Shown: in pieces, positions 26,200 to 34,895 of the stretch
Layout: the number at the start of each line of letters is the position of its first letter
Position numbering within the stretch: the first letter of the stretch is position 1
NCBI GenBank assembly: GCA_943372645.1
Contig: CALRZN010000018.1
Coordinates: forward strand, 56,553 to 120,552
Direction of reading: 5' to 3'
Length of the DNA: 64,000 bases
Origin: VBWE01 sp943372645
Lineage (GTDB): Bacteria > Bacteroidota > Bacteroidia > Palsa-965
Program-made: the position numbers and the translations under genes
Notes under the pieces: generated by a model
The model's input: the letters and a program-made list of their open reading frames with translations, nothing else
What the model was told of the DNA's origin: nothing
Databases searched by the model: none

Positions 26200-27410
26200 A
26201 CATAACCACAAACCGGTGGGTATTACCTGCGCAGCTCGTGTTCATCGCGTTCCTGGCAGGGCTTTTTTTATTGCCTGCAATTGAATTAAGCAGCAGCCTG
26301 CCCAAAGTGCAGCCGGATGAGTTTTTACTGCCGCTGATTGGCCTGTGCTGTTTCCTTTTGCCCGGAAAACAAACACTGTGGCCCCTGCGCACGTATGGTC
26401 TCATCATCGCAGGCATGTTGCTTTTTATTATGCTTTCTATGCTTGTAAACAGCCGCCTCGGTAACCTGCGTGATGCCTTTGAAATGGTGAAGCTGCTGAA
26501 GTATGCACTCGTTATTGCTTTTGTAGCATTGATTGTTCCCCATGTGCGCATCCGCCTGCTGCTGCAGATTGCACTTGCCGCATCGCTGCTTTTTAACCTG
26601 CTGCATTACACCGACTTTATGGGTTTCAACCAGGCCGTTGTTTCGCATTACGGTGCCGAAGTGCAGGTAGATACATTTGGTCTCAACTCACTGGGGCAGC
26701 CCGATACCAAACGCATCCTGGGCGTAATCGGCAACCCCAACGGGAATGCGATCCTGTTTCTGTTTTTTGCAACGTTTTTCTTCCCGGCAAAAAATGCAAC
26801 GTGGAAAGAACAGCTGTGGTTTTTTCTCGCAGTTTTTGGTGTACTGGCCTGCCAGTCGCGCACCGCATTTATCGCGTTACTTCTCATTGTTCCGCTGGGC
26901 GTGTGGCATTACCGTTATGGCTGGAAACAGTTGCTGCTGCTGGTGCTGCTGTTTGCAGCGTTGTATGGCTTGCTGTTGCTGCTGGGTAATTTGTACATCA
27001 GTTCACTCACCTCCGGCAAACTGATGCAAACAAACTCGGTGCGCGGACGTTTTGAAGTGTGGGGCATGCTCTGGGAAATGATCAAAGCAAAACCATTGCT
27101 CGGTTACGGTCCGTTCAAAGATTATTTTTACACCAACAACATTTACCCGGAGAATGAGTACATCCTGTACCTCTGGCGTTATGGATTTTTCGGGTTGCCG
27201 TTTTATTTCCTGCTGCTTTGCTGGCCTGCAGTGCGCGGCTGGCAGACACGGATGCACCCTGCAGGAATAAACCTCCTGCTTTTTGCAATTGTAATTGCGG
27301 TATCCGCATTGACAAATACACCGTTGTCAGAACCGAAAAATATGATGATGTTTGCCCTGTTTATCGGCATCTGGGTGGGCACACACCAGCGCCAACAACC
27401 GGCCTTATGA
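26184..27410 (+). CDS. O-antigen ligase/polymerase family membrane protein (first copy)
   Basis: 408 residues with about 11-12 membrane helices. The large periplasmic loop near the C-terminus holds KPLLGYGPFKDYFYTNNIYP and then ENEYILYLWRYGFFGLPFYF, as in Wzy_C proteins. This copy has ENEY where the second copy (29544) has the ligase-like HN. I lean towards polymerase (Wzy) here and ligase there, but the families cannot be separated reliably by sequence. Overlaps the upstream gene by 16 nt and the next by 4 nt. Confidence 0.75.
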   Translation: MGEQLNITTNRWVLPAQLVFIAFLAGLFLLPAIELSSSLPKVQPDEFLLPLIGLCCFLLPGKQTLWPLRTYGLIIAGMLLFIMLSMLVNSRLGNLRDAFEMVKLLKYALVIAFVALIVPHVRIRLLLQIALAASLLFNLLHYTDFMGFNQAVVSHYGAEVQVDTFGLNSLGQPDTKRILGVIGNPNGNAILFLFFATFFFPAKNATWKEQLWFFLAVFGVLACQSRTAFIALLLIVPLGVWHYRYGWKQLLLLVLLFAALYGLLLLLGNLYISSLTSGKLMQTNSVRGRFEVWGMLWEMIKAKPLLGYGPFKDYFYTNNIYPENEYILYLWRYGFFGLPFYFLLLCWPAVRGWQTRMHPAGINLLLFAIVIAVSALTNTPLSEPKNMMMFALFIGIWVGTHQRQQPAL

Positions 27411-28441
27411 AGAAGCTGTTACTCATCGGTACCAATTCCATACACGTGTACAATTACCTGGCACTGGTGCGCGATGCGTTTGATGAAGTATTGCTTATCA
27501 CCGATTCAAAGCGGGAAGGGGAGCAGGTGCCGGTGGAAACCGTAAACTTTTCGCTGCGCAGCATCCCTGCGCGATTATTTACTGCAGGAAAAATCCGGAA
27601 AATAACGCAACGATTCAAGCCGGATGTGATCCACATTCACCAGGCCAACTCGGTTGCGTGGTATGCGCTCAATGGTGTGTATGGTATGGGTATTCCTACT
27701 GTGCTTACTGCCTGGGGAAGCGATGTGCTGTTGCTGCCGCAGCGGGGCGGATTTCTGCGCCGCATGGTTTTGCAGAACCTTGAACGCGCCACGCACTGCA
27801 CAGCCGATGCGCAGCAACTGGCCGATGCAATTACCGCACTTGTTCCCGGCAAAAAAGTAACTGTTGCCAATTTTGGCATCAGCATCGAACCGGTTGAATT
27901 GCCTAAAGAAAACATCATCTACTCCAACCGCCTGCATAAGCCGCTTTACCGCATTGATGCCGTGCTGCGCGGATTCAAACGTTTTACCGCTGGGCACACC
28001 GGCCGCCCCTGGAAACTGGTGATTGCTGCAACCGGCGAAGAAACTGCAAAACTGGAAGAACTTGCCGGAACACTTGGTATTACTTCGCTTGTGCAGTTTG
28101 CCGGATGGGTGGACAAAAAAACGAACGCTGATTTTTATGCCCGCGCGCGCATCTTTGTTTCTCTGCCCGAAAGTGATGCCACGGCCATCAGTCTGCTCGA
28201 AGCCATGGCCTGCGGCTGCATCCCCGTACTGTCAGACCTGCCGGCCAACCGCGAATGGGTTACGCCCGGTAAAAACGGCATCATCGTAACCGATCTTGAA
28301 AGCGATTTTTTTGCAGCGGCATTGCAACTGGATGAACACGCAGTACGTTTGCAGAACGCAGCAATAATAGAAGCACGCGGTACCAAGGCAGCAAACCGCC
28401 GCATTTTCCTGGATGTTTACAAATCGCTGCTGACCAAATGA
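27407..28441 (+). CDS. glycosyltransferase family 4
   Basis: 344 residues, GT-B fold. The N-terminal Rossmann half has KLLLIGTNSIHVYNYLALVR and DVIHIHQANSVAW; the C-terminal half has VQFAGWVDKKTNADFYARAR and FVSLPESDATAISLLEAMAC, the family's E-x7-E nucleotide-sugar motif. It transfers a sugar onto the growing repeat unit. The ATG at 27407 overlaps the previous stop (ATGA); an open frame extends 63 codons upstream inside the ligase gene but reads as shadow. Confidence 0.88.
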   Translation: MKKLLLIGTNSIHVYNYLALVRDAFDEVLLITDSKREGEQVPVETVNFSLRSIPARLFTAGKIRKITQRFKPDVIHIHQANSVAWYALNGVYGMGIPTVLTAWGSDVLLLPQRGGFLRRMVLQNLERATHCTADAQQLADAITALVPGKKVTVANFGISIEPVELPKENIIYSNRLHKPLYRIDAVLRGFKRFTAGHTGRPWKLVIAATGEETAKLEELAGTLGITSLVQFAGWVDKKTNADFYARARIFVSLPESDATAISLLEAMACGCIPVLSDLPANREWVTPGKNGIIVTDLESDFFAAALQLDEHAVRLQNAAIIEARGTKAANRRIFLDVYKSLLTK

Positions 28442-29547
28442 AACACATCTGCCACCTGACATCTGTGCATAAAGCCAATGATGTGCGCATCTACGAAAAA
28501 GAGTGCATTTCATTAGTCAAAGCAGGCTTCCGCGTTTCGCTGGTGGCAGTTAATCCCGATGTGGAATTAACAGAAGGTGTTACGTTGCTGCCGGTTCAGG
28601 TAAGTTATTCCGGACGTTTTTCACGGTTTACAAAAGTGGTAAAAGCAGTGCTCGAAAAAGCAATCGAAGCCGATGCCGATCTGTACCACTTTCACGATCC
28701 CGAACTGATGCGTATTGCACCGCAGCTGCTGAAACGTGGCAAAAAAGTGGTGTACGATTCACACGAAGACCTGCCCAAGCAGATCATGGAAAAACACTGG
28801 ATTCCGGGTTTGCTGCGTTCGTTTATTTCCGGTGTCGTGCGCCGCTATGAACACCGCATCGCTCGTAAACTGTCGGGTGTGGTAACAGCAACACCAATTA
28901 TTACCGCACGTTTTGCGCAGCAGAATAAACATACTGCAACCATCTGCAACTATCCGCGCCTCGATGCGCTGCCTGCACCAGCTGATTTTGCTGGAAAAGC
29001 AAACGAAGTGTGTTATATCGGCGGCATTTTTCATTCGCGCGGGGCGGTTGAAATTGTAAAAGCCATCGGGCTTACCACGTACCGCATGAACCTGGCCGGC
29101 AATTATTCGCCCGAGTCGCTGCGCGATGAACTGGTTCAGCTGCCGGGATGGGAAAACGTGAACGAACTCGGTTTTGTAAACCGCAAAGGCATTGCCGAAG
29201 TACTTACCTGTTCCAAAGTAGGTTTGGTAACGCTGCATCCAACACCGAGTTATGTGGAAGCATTGCCCATCAAAATGTTTGAATATATGGCCGCCGGTAT
29301 CCCGGTTATCGCTTCCGACTTTCCGATGTGGCGCGATATTGTAATCAAAAACGATTGCGGCGTTTGTGTTGACCCGATGAATCCGCAGGCCATTGCCGAT
29401 GCAATCAATAAGCTGCTCAGTGATGAAACAACAGCAAAACGCATGGGTGAAAACGGACGCAATGCGGTGCTGAATTTTTACACGTGGGAAACAGAAGCTG
29501 CCAAACTGGTTGCTTTTTACAATACCTTATTCAACGCAACAGCATGA
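28438..29547 (+). CDS. glycosyltransferase family 4 (second copy)
   Basis: 369 residues, GT-B fold. N-terminal HICHLTSVHKANDVRIYEKE and ADLYHFHDPELMRIAPQLLK, central VVYDSHEDLPKQI, C-terminal YVEALPIKMFEYMAAGIPVI with the donor-binding Glu residues. The HDPEL and YDSHED motifs are typical of surface-polysaccharide enzymes. The acceptor cannot be predicted. It starts at an ATGA overlap with the preceding gene. Confidence 0.9.
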   Translation: MKHICHLTSVHKANDVRIYEKECISLVKAGFRVSLVAVNPDVELTEGVTLLPVQVSYSGRFSRFTKVVKAVLEKAIEADADLYHFHDPELMRIAPQLLKRGKKVVYDSHEDLPKQIMEKHWIPGLLRSFISGVVRRYEHRIARKLSGVVTATPIITARFAQQNKHTATICNYPRLDALPAPADFAGKANEVCYIGGIFHSRGAVEIVKAIGLTTYRMNLAGNYSPESLRDELVQLPGWENVNELGFVNRKGIAEVLTCSKVGLVTLHPTPSYVEALPIKMFEYMAAGIPVIASDFPMWRDIVIKNDCGVCVDPMNPQAIADAINKLLSDETTAKRMGENGRNAVLNFYTWETEAAKLVAFYNTLFNATA

Positions 29548-30791
29548 AGCAACGTGCACCGGTATTTCATCTTTACCTGCTGCAGGCGCTCGCGTTTACA
29601 CTGCCGCTGTTGCCGCAGGTGGTTCCGCTGTTCATTGTTTTGCTTTTTATCAACTGGTTCTGGCTGCCTAAAAAACGCCCGGAGTTCAGCAGCCACTGGC
29701 CGCTTTACCTGCTGCTCCTGTTGTTCGGCTGGTTTGCGGTTTCACTTGCATGGACTTCACACCTGAAAGATGGTTTTGCCGAACTGGAAACGAAACTTTC
29801 GTTAGTTCTTTTACCGCTTATTTTAATGACTACGGAAATAATGCAACCGGATTCGTTCCGGAAAATTATCCGGTTTTTTGTTTGGGGATGCGCGGCCGCT
29901 GCTGTAATGTGTCTGCTCTATGCAACCGGCTGTGTTATTAATGAGCAAATCGAAATTGCGATGGGCAAACACAATGATAATTTCCGGTACTACTGGTTTT
30001 TCCGCGATCGTGTTACGCCGTTTTTTCACCCTTCGTATCATTCGCTTTATTTCTGTTTCGGACTGGCGGCGATGTGGTATCTGAAACACGTGGCGGCTCA
30101 AAAATTATCCCGTCTCGAAATACTGCAGCTGGCCTTAATGGTTTTGTTGATTATTTTGCTCAGCTCAAAGGCAGGCTGGCTGGGAATGGGCGCTTTACTG
30201 CTGGCATTCAGCGTTTACCTCGTCCGTGTATTGCGTATGTACAAAGCCGTGCTGCTGATCGGGATTGGAACTATACTCGTATTCGGATCGCTTTATTTCA
30301 CCGTTCAGGAATTTCAGCGTCGTATTGATGGCGCATGGTACGCACTCACCGCGCAGGAAGTGGATGCATCCAGCAGCGAAAGCAGTGCCGTGCGCCGCCT
30401 CGTCTGGAAAGCAGCAACGGAGCGGGCAGAAGAGGCCGGTATGTTTGGTTATGGCATTGGTTCGGCACTGGATACACTGGCAGCGAAATACAAAGCATTC
30501 GGGCTCGAAGCCGAGGCAAAAGATCGCCTCAACGCACACAACCAGGTGCTGCATTCGTCTATTACGGCTGGCTGGATTGCGGGACTGATTACCGCTTTAC
30601 TGCTGCTGCTGCCCCTCATCGCAGCCATACGCTACCGCAATTATCTGCTCATTGCTTTTCTAGGCCTGGTGTTACTCAACTTTTCGGTGGAAGCCATGCT
30701 GGAGCGCCAGTGGGGTGTAACCTTTTATGCGTTTATATTTGCACTGCTTTTTACACAGCCATGGAAAACCGCCGAACGTACGAAACAGTAG
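29544..30791 (+). CDS. O-antigen ligase family membrane protein (second copy)
   Basis: 415 residues, about 10-12 membrane helices. The periplasmic segment KDRLNAHNQVLHSSITAGWI carries the HN motif found in WaaL-type ligases, and an Arg-rich loop (RDRVTPFFHPSYHSLYF) precedes it. Together with the copy at 26184, the locus has one candidate polymerase and one candidate ligase. The ATG at 29544 overlaps the previous stop by 4 nt. Confidence 0.8.
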   Translation: MKQRAPVFHLYLLQALAFTLPLLPQVVPLFIVLLFINWFWLPKKRPEFSSHWPLYLLLLLFGWFAVSLAWTSHLKDGFAELETKLSLVLLPLILMTTEIMQPDSFRKIIRFFVWGCAAAAVMCLLYATGCVINEQIEIAMGKHNDNFRYYWFFRDRVTPFFHPSYHSLYFCFGLAAMWYLKHVAAQKLSRLEILQLALMVLLIILLSSKAGWLGMGALLLAFSVYLVRVLRMYKAVLLIGIGTILVFGSLYFTVQEFQRRIDGAWYALTAQEVDASSSESSAVRRLVWKAATERAEEAGMFGYGIGSALDTLAAKYKAFGLEAEAKDRLNAHNQVLHSSITAGWIAGLITALLLLLPLIAAIRYRNYLLIAFLGLVLLNFSVEAMLERQWGVTFYAFIFALLFTQPWKTAERTKQ

Positions 30792-31792
30792 CCGTTGTTA
30801 TTCCCTGCCGGAATGAAAAGGCGTACATCGGCCTGTGCCTCGATTCGCTGGTGGCCTGTGATTTCGATAAACAAAAACTCGAAGTGTATGTATGCGATGG
30901 CCTCAGCGACGACGGAACCACTGCAATTGTAAATGATTACAGCGCACGTTATCCGTTTATCCACCTGCTCGAAAACACTGCGCGCACCACGCCGCATGCG
31001 CTCAACCTCGGCATCCGCAGCAGCAAAACGGATGTGGTCATTATCCTCGGCGCACACGCCGCCATTGCCCCCGATTTTATCAGCAGAAATATGGAGGTGC
31101 TGAACACGCATGCCGATGTGGGCTGCGCGGGAGGAATTATTGATAACAAATACGAAAACCGCACATCAGAAAATATCGGCTTGGCCATGTCTTCTGTTTT
31201 CGGTGTGGGCAATGCACATTTCCGCACCGGCACCAAAGCGGGGTATGTTGATACGGTTGCTTTTGGCGCTTACACGCGGCAGGTATTTGAAAAATGCGGC
31301 CTGTTTGATGATGAGCTGGTGCGCAACCAGGACGATGAGTTTAATTTCCGTATCAGCACACACGGTTTCAAAATCTTTCTCGATCCTTCCATCCGTTCTG
31401 ATTATTATGTGCGCGGCAATTACCGCAAACTGTTCCGGCAGTATTATCAATACGGATACTGGAAGGTTTTTGTAAACCGCAAACACCGGGTAGTTACTTC
31501 TGCGCGCCAGCTTATGCCACCGGTTTTTGTTGCGGGCCTGTTACTCGGCTGGATTCCTGCACTGTTTGCCTGGTGGTGGATTTTGCTGTGGGCGGGCGGT
31601 GTTGTTTTTTACAAGCTGGCTGCATTGCTGTTTGCCCTGCGGATGAAGCCCCCGCTTTCACAGGTACCTGCCGTGATGTGGAGCTTTTTTATTTTACACA
31701 GCAGCTACGGCCTGGGCTATATCGAAGGGCTGATTAATTTTATGCTGTTACGCAGAACGCCGCGCAGTTCGGGGAGTAAGTTGACGCGGTAA
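30761..31792 (+). CDS. glycosyltransferase family 2 (ExoA-like)
   Basis: 343 residues, GT-A fold with C-terminal membrane helices (about 245-320). VAVVIPCRNEKAYIGLCLDS starts the nucleotide-binding domain, VYVCDGLSDDGT and VIILGAHAAI (replacing the common DxD/DAD) follow, and DDELVRNQDDEFNFRI is the catalytic-acceptor ED-type motif. It resembles succinoglycan ExoA-like enzymes. The ATG at 30761 lies 31 nt inside the ligase gene. A much longer upstream open frame (from 30335) overlaps the ligase and is not real. Confidence 0.87.
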   Translation: MENRRTYETVAVVIPCRNEKAYIGLCLDSLVACDFDKQKLEVYVCDGLSDDGTTAIVNDYSARYPFIHLLENTARTTPHALNLGIRSSKTDVVIILGAHAAIAPDFISRNMEVLNTHADVGCAGGIIDNKYENRTSENIGLAMSSVFGVGNAHFRTGTKAGYVDTVAFGAYTRQVFEKCGLFDDELVRNQDDEFNFRISTHGFKIFLDPSIRSDYYVRGNYRKLFRQYYQYGYWKVFVNRKHRVVTSARQLMPPVFVAGLLLGWIPALFAWWWILLWAGGVVFYKLAALLFALRMKPPLSQVPAVMWSFFILHSSYGLGYIEGLINFMLLRRTPRSSGSKLTR

Positions 31793-31861
31793 GTGAATGT
31801 CATGTTCAAAGCAGGAACTGCTTAATCATTCAATAGTATAAAAATTTACTACCTTTAGGTT

Positions 31862-32101
31862 ATGACTACGAAAGAGGCATTTCATAAACTCATTGATACA
31901 ATTGCCGATGATAAATTACTGGCCGAATATTATTTGCTTGTAAAACAACTGAGCGATAATAAAACCGGTAAACATTGGGATACGCTGCTCGCTGAAGAGC
32001 AACAGGAAGTACTGCTGGCTGCTGACGAAAGCAAAAAAGCGGATAACCTGGTAGATCATGAAGATGTAAAAAAACAGTTCCTGCAATGGCCAGGAAAATA
32101 G
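31862..32101 (+). CDS. antitoxin of a RelE/ParE-type toxin-antitoxin pair
   Basis: 79 residues, acidic and helical, with the pattern of addiction-module antitoxins: MTTKEAFHKLIDTIADDKLL, then LLAEEQQEVLLAADESKKAD and a C-terminal VKKQFLQWPGK tail that would wrap the toxin. No clear HTH is seen. It overlaps the toxin gene by 16 nt. TACCTTTA (31850-31857), one base from the -7 consensus, ends 4 nt before the ATG. The pair sits between the last overlapping gene of the polysaccharide locus and its aminotransferase gene. Confidence 0.75.
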   Translation: MTTKEAFHKLIDTIADDKLLAEYYLLVKQLSDNKTGKHWDTLLAEEQQEVLLAADESKKADNLVDHEDVKKQFLQWPGK

Positions 32102-32382
32102 TCTGGACAAAACGCGCCAATCAAAAACTAACGCTGGTCGCCACTTATTTATCAAAGGAATGGGGTAATGCAGTAGCAACACGCTTTCTTGCCAAAACAT
32201 TTGATCTTGTTGACCTGCTGGGAGAATATCCGTTTATTGGTAGTATAGAAGTCCGTGAAAAGAAAATCAGGGGATTACTCATTACGCCTCATAATCGTTT
32301 GTTTTATCGCGTTACGCCTCAAAAAGTTATTGTTTTGAATATTTTTGATACGCGAATGAACAGCAAACAGAAAAAGACCTGA
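32086..32382 (+). CDS. RelE/ParE family toxin
   Basis: 98 residues, basic, with the ParE/RelE layout: KIVWTKRANQKLTLVATYLS (N-terminal helices), RFLAKTFDLVDLLGEYPFIG, and the beta-sheet GLLITPHNRLFYRVTPQKVI followed by VLNIFDTRMN. These toxins act on the ribosome-bound mRNA (RelE) or DNA gyrase (ParE). The PHNRLFYRV segment fits both branches, so the target is not decided. Confidence 0.85.
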   Translation: MARKIVWTKRANQKLTLVATYLSKEWGNAVATRFLAKTFDLVDLLGEYPFIGSIEVREKKIRGLLITPHNRLFYRVTPQKVIVLNIFDTRMNSKQKKT

Positions 32383-32415
32383 CAGCACCTGTTCATAACG
32401 GATTTACTTGGGTAA

Positions 32416-32445
32416 TTGTTACCCGTCCGGGAATCTGTATTTTTG
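32416..32445 (+). promoter_or_regulatory. promoter for the DegT aminotransferase gene with palindrome over the -33 box
   Basis: TTG (32416-32418), a 19-nt spacer and TATTTTTG (32438-32445), a perfect TAnnTTTG, 28 nt before the ATG at 32474. The TTG is the exact centre of a perfect 6-bp inverted repeat (GGGTAA at 32410-32415, TTACCC at 32419-32424), a candidate operator. Confidence 0.65.
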
Positions 32446-32473
32446 CGCTGTAATTATTCTACAAAAACATCGT

Positions 32474-33691
32474 ATGAGCAACCTTATTCCTTTTTCACCG
32501 CCGCGCATTGATCAGAAAATTATTGATGAAGTAACCGATACTCTTCGTTCAGGCTGGATTACTACAGGCCCAAAAACCAAGCGGTTTGAAAAAGAACTTT
32601 CTGCGTATTACGGTGCGCCGGCCACACTCTGCCTCAACTCGGCCACAGCCGGTCTCGAAATCATCCTCCGCTGGTTCGGTGTAAAAGCAGGCGATGAAGT
32701 TATTGTTCCTGCTTATACCTATTCGGCTACCGCAAACGTAATTGTGCATTGCGGCGCTACACCCGTGTTTGTGGATGTAAATGCAGATGATTTCAATATT
32801 TCTGTTGCTGCCATTGAAAAGGCAATAACGCCCCGCACCAAGGCCATTATGCCGGTTGATTTCGGCGGCTGGCCCTGCGATTATGATGCGATTAATGCGC
32901 TCGTGAAAAAACATGCGGCTTCATTTACAGCAGAATCCGAAGAGCAAAAACAACTCGGCCGCATACTCGTACTTTCTGATGCGGCACATTCCATCGGTGC
33001 TTTTTACAAGGGGAAACGCACCGGTGCATTAACCGATGTAACCGTTTTTTCGTTCCACGCCGTAAAAAACCTGACCACAGCAGAGGGCGGCGCAGTAGCA
33101 CTTAACCTGCCGGCCCCGTTTGACAACGAAGCGATTTACAAATACCTCTGCGTTAAAACACTGCACGGGCAGAATAAAGATGCGCTGGCCAAAATGCAGA
33201 AAGGAAACTGGAAATACGACATCGTTGAAGCCGGTTACAAATGCAACATGACCGACATAATGGCCGCCATCGGCCTGGTTGAACTGGCACGCTACGATGC
33301 AGATACACTGGCTGTACGCAAAACAGTTTTTGATGCGTACTCTGCTGCCTTTGCAAACGAAGCCTGGGCCGAATTACCGGTGTACGACAAAGACGGTTCT
33401 GTTTCATCGTATCACCTGTACCCGTTGCGTATCAAAGGCATTACGGAAGAACAGCGCGATGCAATTATCCAGGCCATTTTTGATGCAGATGTTTCCGTAA
33501 ACGTGCATTTTATCCCGGTACCGATGATGAGTTTTTACAAAGGACTCGGCTACAACATCAGCAACTACCCGGTAACGTACGACAACTTTTCGCGCGAAAT
33601 TTCCCTGCCCGTTTTCTACGACCTGCACCCCGAACTCGTTTCCCGTGTGGTGGAAGCGGTAAAGAATGCAGTGAAAAAAGTACTTGCATAA
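32474..33691 (+). CDS. DegT/DnrJ/EryC1/StrS family PLP-dependent sugar aminotransferase
   Basis: 405 residues, normal length. It makes an amino sugar nucleotide (for example a 4-amino-4,6-dideoxy sugar), the likely substrate for the acyltransferases of the locus. SGWITTGPKTKRFEKELSAY and SATAGLEIILRWFG are family N-terminal signatures; TVFSFHAVKNLTTAEGGAV carries the PLP lysine; VLSDAAHSIGAFYKG has the Asp that binds the pyridine nitrogen. The ATG at 32474 fits the promoter. The next gene follows after 6 nt. Confidence 0.93.
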   Translation: MSNLIPFSPPRIDQKIIDEVTDTLRSGWITTGPKTKRFEKELSAYYGAPATLCLNSATAGLEIILRWFGVKAGDEVIVPAYTYSATANVIVHCGATPVFVDVNADDFNISVAAIEKAITPRTKAIMPVDFGGWPCDYDAINALVKKHAASFTAESEEQKQLGRILVLSDAAHSIGAFYKGKRTGALTDVTVFSFHAVKNLTTAEGGAVALNLPAPFDNEAIYKYLCVKTLHGQNKDALAKMQKGNWKYDIVEAGYKCNMTDIMAAIGLVELARYDADTLAVRKTVFDAYSAAFANEAWAELPVYDKDGSVSSYHLYPLRIKGITEEQRDAIIQAIFDADVSVNVHFIPVPMMSFYKGLGYNISNYPVTYDNFSREISLPVFYDLHPELVSRVVEAVKNAVKKVLA

Positions 33692-33697
33692 AATCAG

Positions 33698-34288
33698 ATG
33701 CTCAAGCGCCTGTTCGATATTGGATGTTCGTTTATCGGCCTGCTGCTGCTTAGTCCGCTGTTTCTTGTAATTGCCGCCTGGATATTACTCGACAGCCGTG
33801 GAGGTGTTTTTTACCGGCAGGTGCGCGTTGGACAATTTGGCCGTGATTTCCGGCTGTTCAAATTCCGCAGTATGCGCCCCGGCTCCGACAAAAAAGGATT
33901 GCTCACCGTAGGCGGAAGAGATAACCGCATAACGCGTTCCGGTTATTTTCTGCGCCGTTACAAACTGGATGAACTGCCGCAACTGATTAACGTACTCACC
34001 GGCGATATGAGCCTTGTAGGACCACGCCCCGAAGTAAGAAAGTATGTTGAACTATATACGGAAGAACAAAAAAAAGTACTGCAGGTCCGTCCCGGCATTA
34101 CGGATTATGCGTCCATTGAATACGCCCGCGAAAACGACCTTCTCGCACAAAGCAACGACCCCGAAAAAACCTACATCGAAGAAATCATGCCCGCCAAACT
34201 CCTGCTGAACATGAAATACATCAATGAACAGGGATTGGGAACAGATATGAAAATCATCTTCAGAACGTTCGGGAAAATTTTAAGTTAG
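33698..34288 (+). CDS. initiating sugar-phosphate transferase (PglC/WcaJ-type)
   Basis: 196 residues, the short PglC-like form of the polyprenol-phosphate phosphoglycosyl transferases. An N-terminal re-entrant or membrane helix (CSFIGLLLLSPLFLVIAAWI) precedes GVFYRQVRVGQFGRDFRLFK and the catalytic region DELPQLINVLTGDMSLVGPR with PE next. It loads the first sugar phosphate onto undecaprenyl phosphate, starting the repeat unit that the upstream glycosyltransferases extend. It is the last gene of the locus. Confidence 0.93.
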   Translation: MLKRLFDIGCSFIGLLLLSPLFLVIAAWILLDSRGGVFYRQVRVGQFGRDFRLFKFRSMRPGSDKKGLLTVGGRDNRITRSGYFLRRYKLDELPQLINVLTGDMSLVGPRPEVRKYVELYTEEQKKVLQVRPGITDYASIEYARENDLLAQSNDPEKTYIEEIMPAKLLLNMKYINEQGLGTDMKIIFRTFGKILS

Positions 34289-34300
34289 TGTATCCATAGG

Positions 34301-34366
34301 GCGCTCACAGATTCCACAGATTTCCACAGAATTTCTGGGGTAATCTGTGGAAATCCGTGAGAACGC
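34301..34366. repeat. imperfect hairpin repeat downstream of the sugar transferase
   Basis: Left part GCTCACAGATTCCACAGATT and right part AATCTGTGGAAATCCGTGAG are near-complementary with one inserted base and one mismatch, giving a stem of about 20 bp. A related segment (AAATCTGTGAGAA, 12 of 13 identical) recurs at 34859-34871, on the other side of the GxxExxY gene. It may also end transcription of the polysaccharide locus, but no T-tract follows. Confidence 0.65.
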
Positions 34367-34378
34367 TTGAACCACAAA

Positions 34379-34756
34379 CTAATTAATTATACGAACAAGC
34401 GTTTCCTTATCCACCAGCGAAACCGAGTTAAAATTGACCAGTAACCCCAGTTTCTTTTTCGAAATGCGCAGGTAATTCAGCAGCTGTTTTTTGTGAATAG
34501 GATGCAAAACCTCCACTGATTTTATTTCAATCACCAGCTGATCTTCCACCAGAATATCCATCCGGAAACCAAGATCGAGCGAATGATTTTTGTAAGTAGG
34601 GTATAAAGGAACTTCTTCCACCGCTTTCAACCCCTGCAGCCCCAGCTCAATCATCAAGGCCCTGCTGTAAACACTTTCCAGTAATCCGGGACCCAGTTCT
34701 TTGTGTACTTCATAAATCGCCCCGCGCACTTTGTAACTGATCGCATTAATATCCAT
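34379..34756 (-). CDS. GxxExxY family protein
   Basis: 125 residues, the usual size. The name motif is GLLESVY in KELGPGLLESVYSRALMIEL. A PD-(D/E)XK-like core follows: LDLGFRMDILVEDQLVIEIK, with Asp, Glu and Lys in the nuclease order. The biochemical role is not established; the family is scattered, often near repeats. Here the gene is on the opposite strand to the polysaccharide locus and lies between two stretches of related CTGTGGAAATCCGTG-type sequence, which suggests it arrived with them. Confidence 0.9.
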   Translation of the reverse strand: MDINAISYKVRGAIYEVHKELGPGLLESVYSRALMIELGLQGLKAVEEVPLYPTYKNHSLDLGFRMDILVEDQLVIEIKSVEVLHPIHKKQLLNYLRISKKKLGLLVNFNSVSLVDKETLVRIIN

Positions 34757-34830
34757 CGTAAATACAAATAAAATTAAACGTAAAGTAGCTTATTCAGTGC
34801 AAAAATATAGAAAAGTAAATAAAAAGCAAA

Positions 34831-34873
34831 AATCCGAGGAATTCCGTGTAAATCCGTGAAATCTGTGAGAAAG
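34831..34873. repeat. ATTCCGTGTAAATCCGTGAAATCTGTG-type short repeat
   Basis: Three successive imperfect copies of an AAxTCxGTG unit (ending near 34849, 34858 and 34867) upstream of the GxxExxY gene, related to the hairpin at 34301-34366 on its other side. Confidence 0.6.
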
Positions 34874-34895
34874 GGAGGGGGGGAAGTACCACAAT

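Noticed and set aside
30335..30760. Upstream extension of the GT2 gene by 142 codons
   Set aside because: It overlaps the ligase gene in another frame, and the family start motif follows the ATG at 30761.
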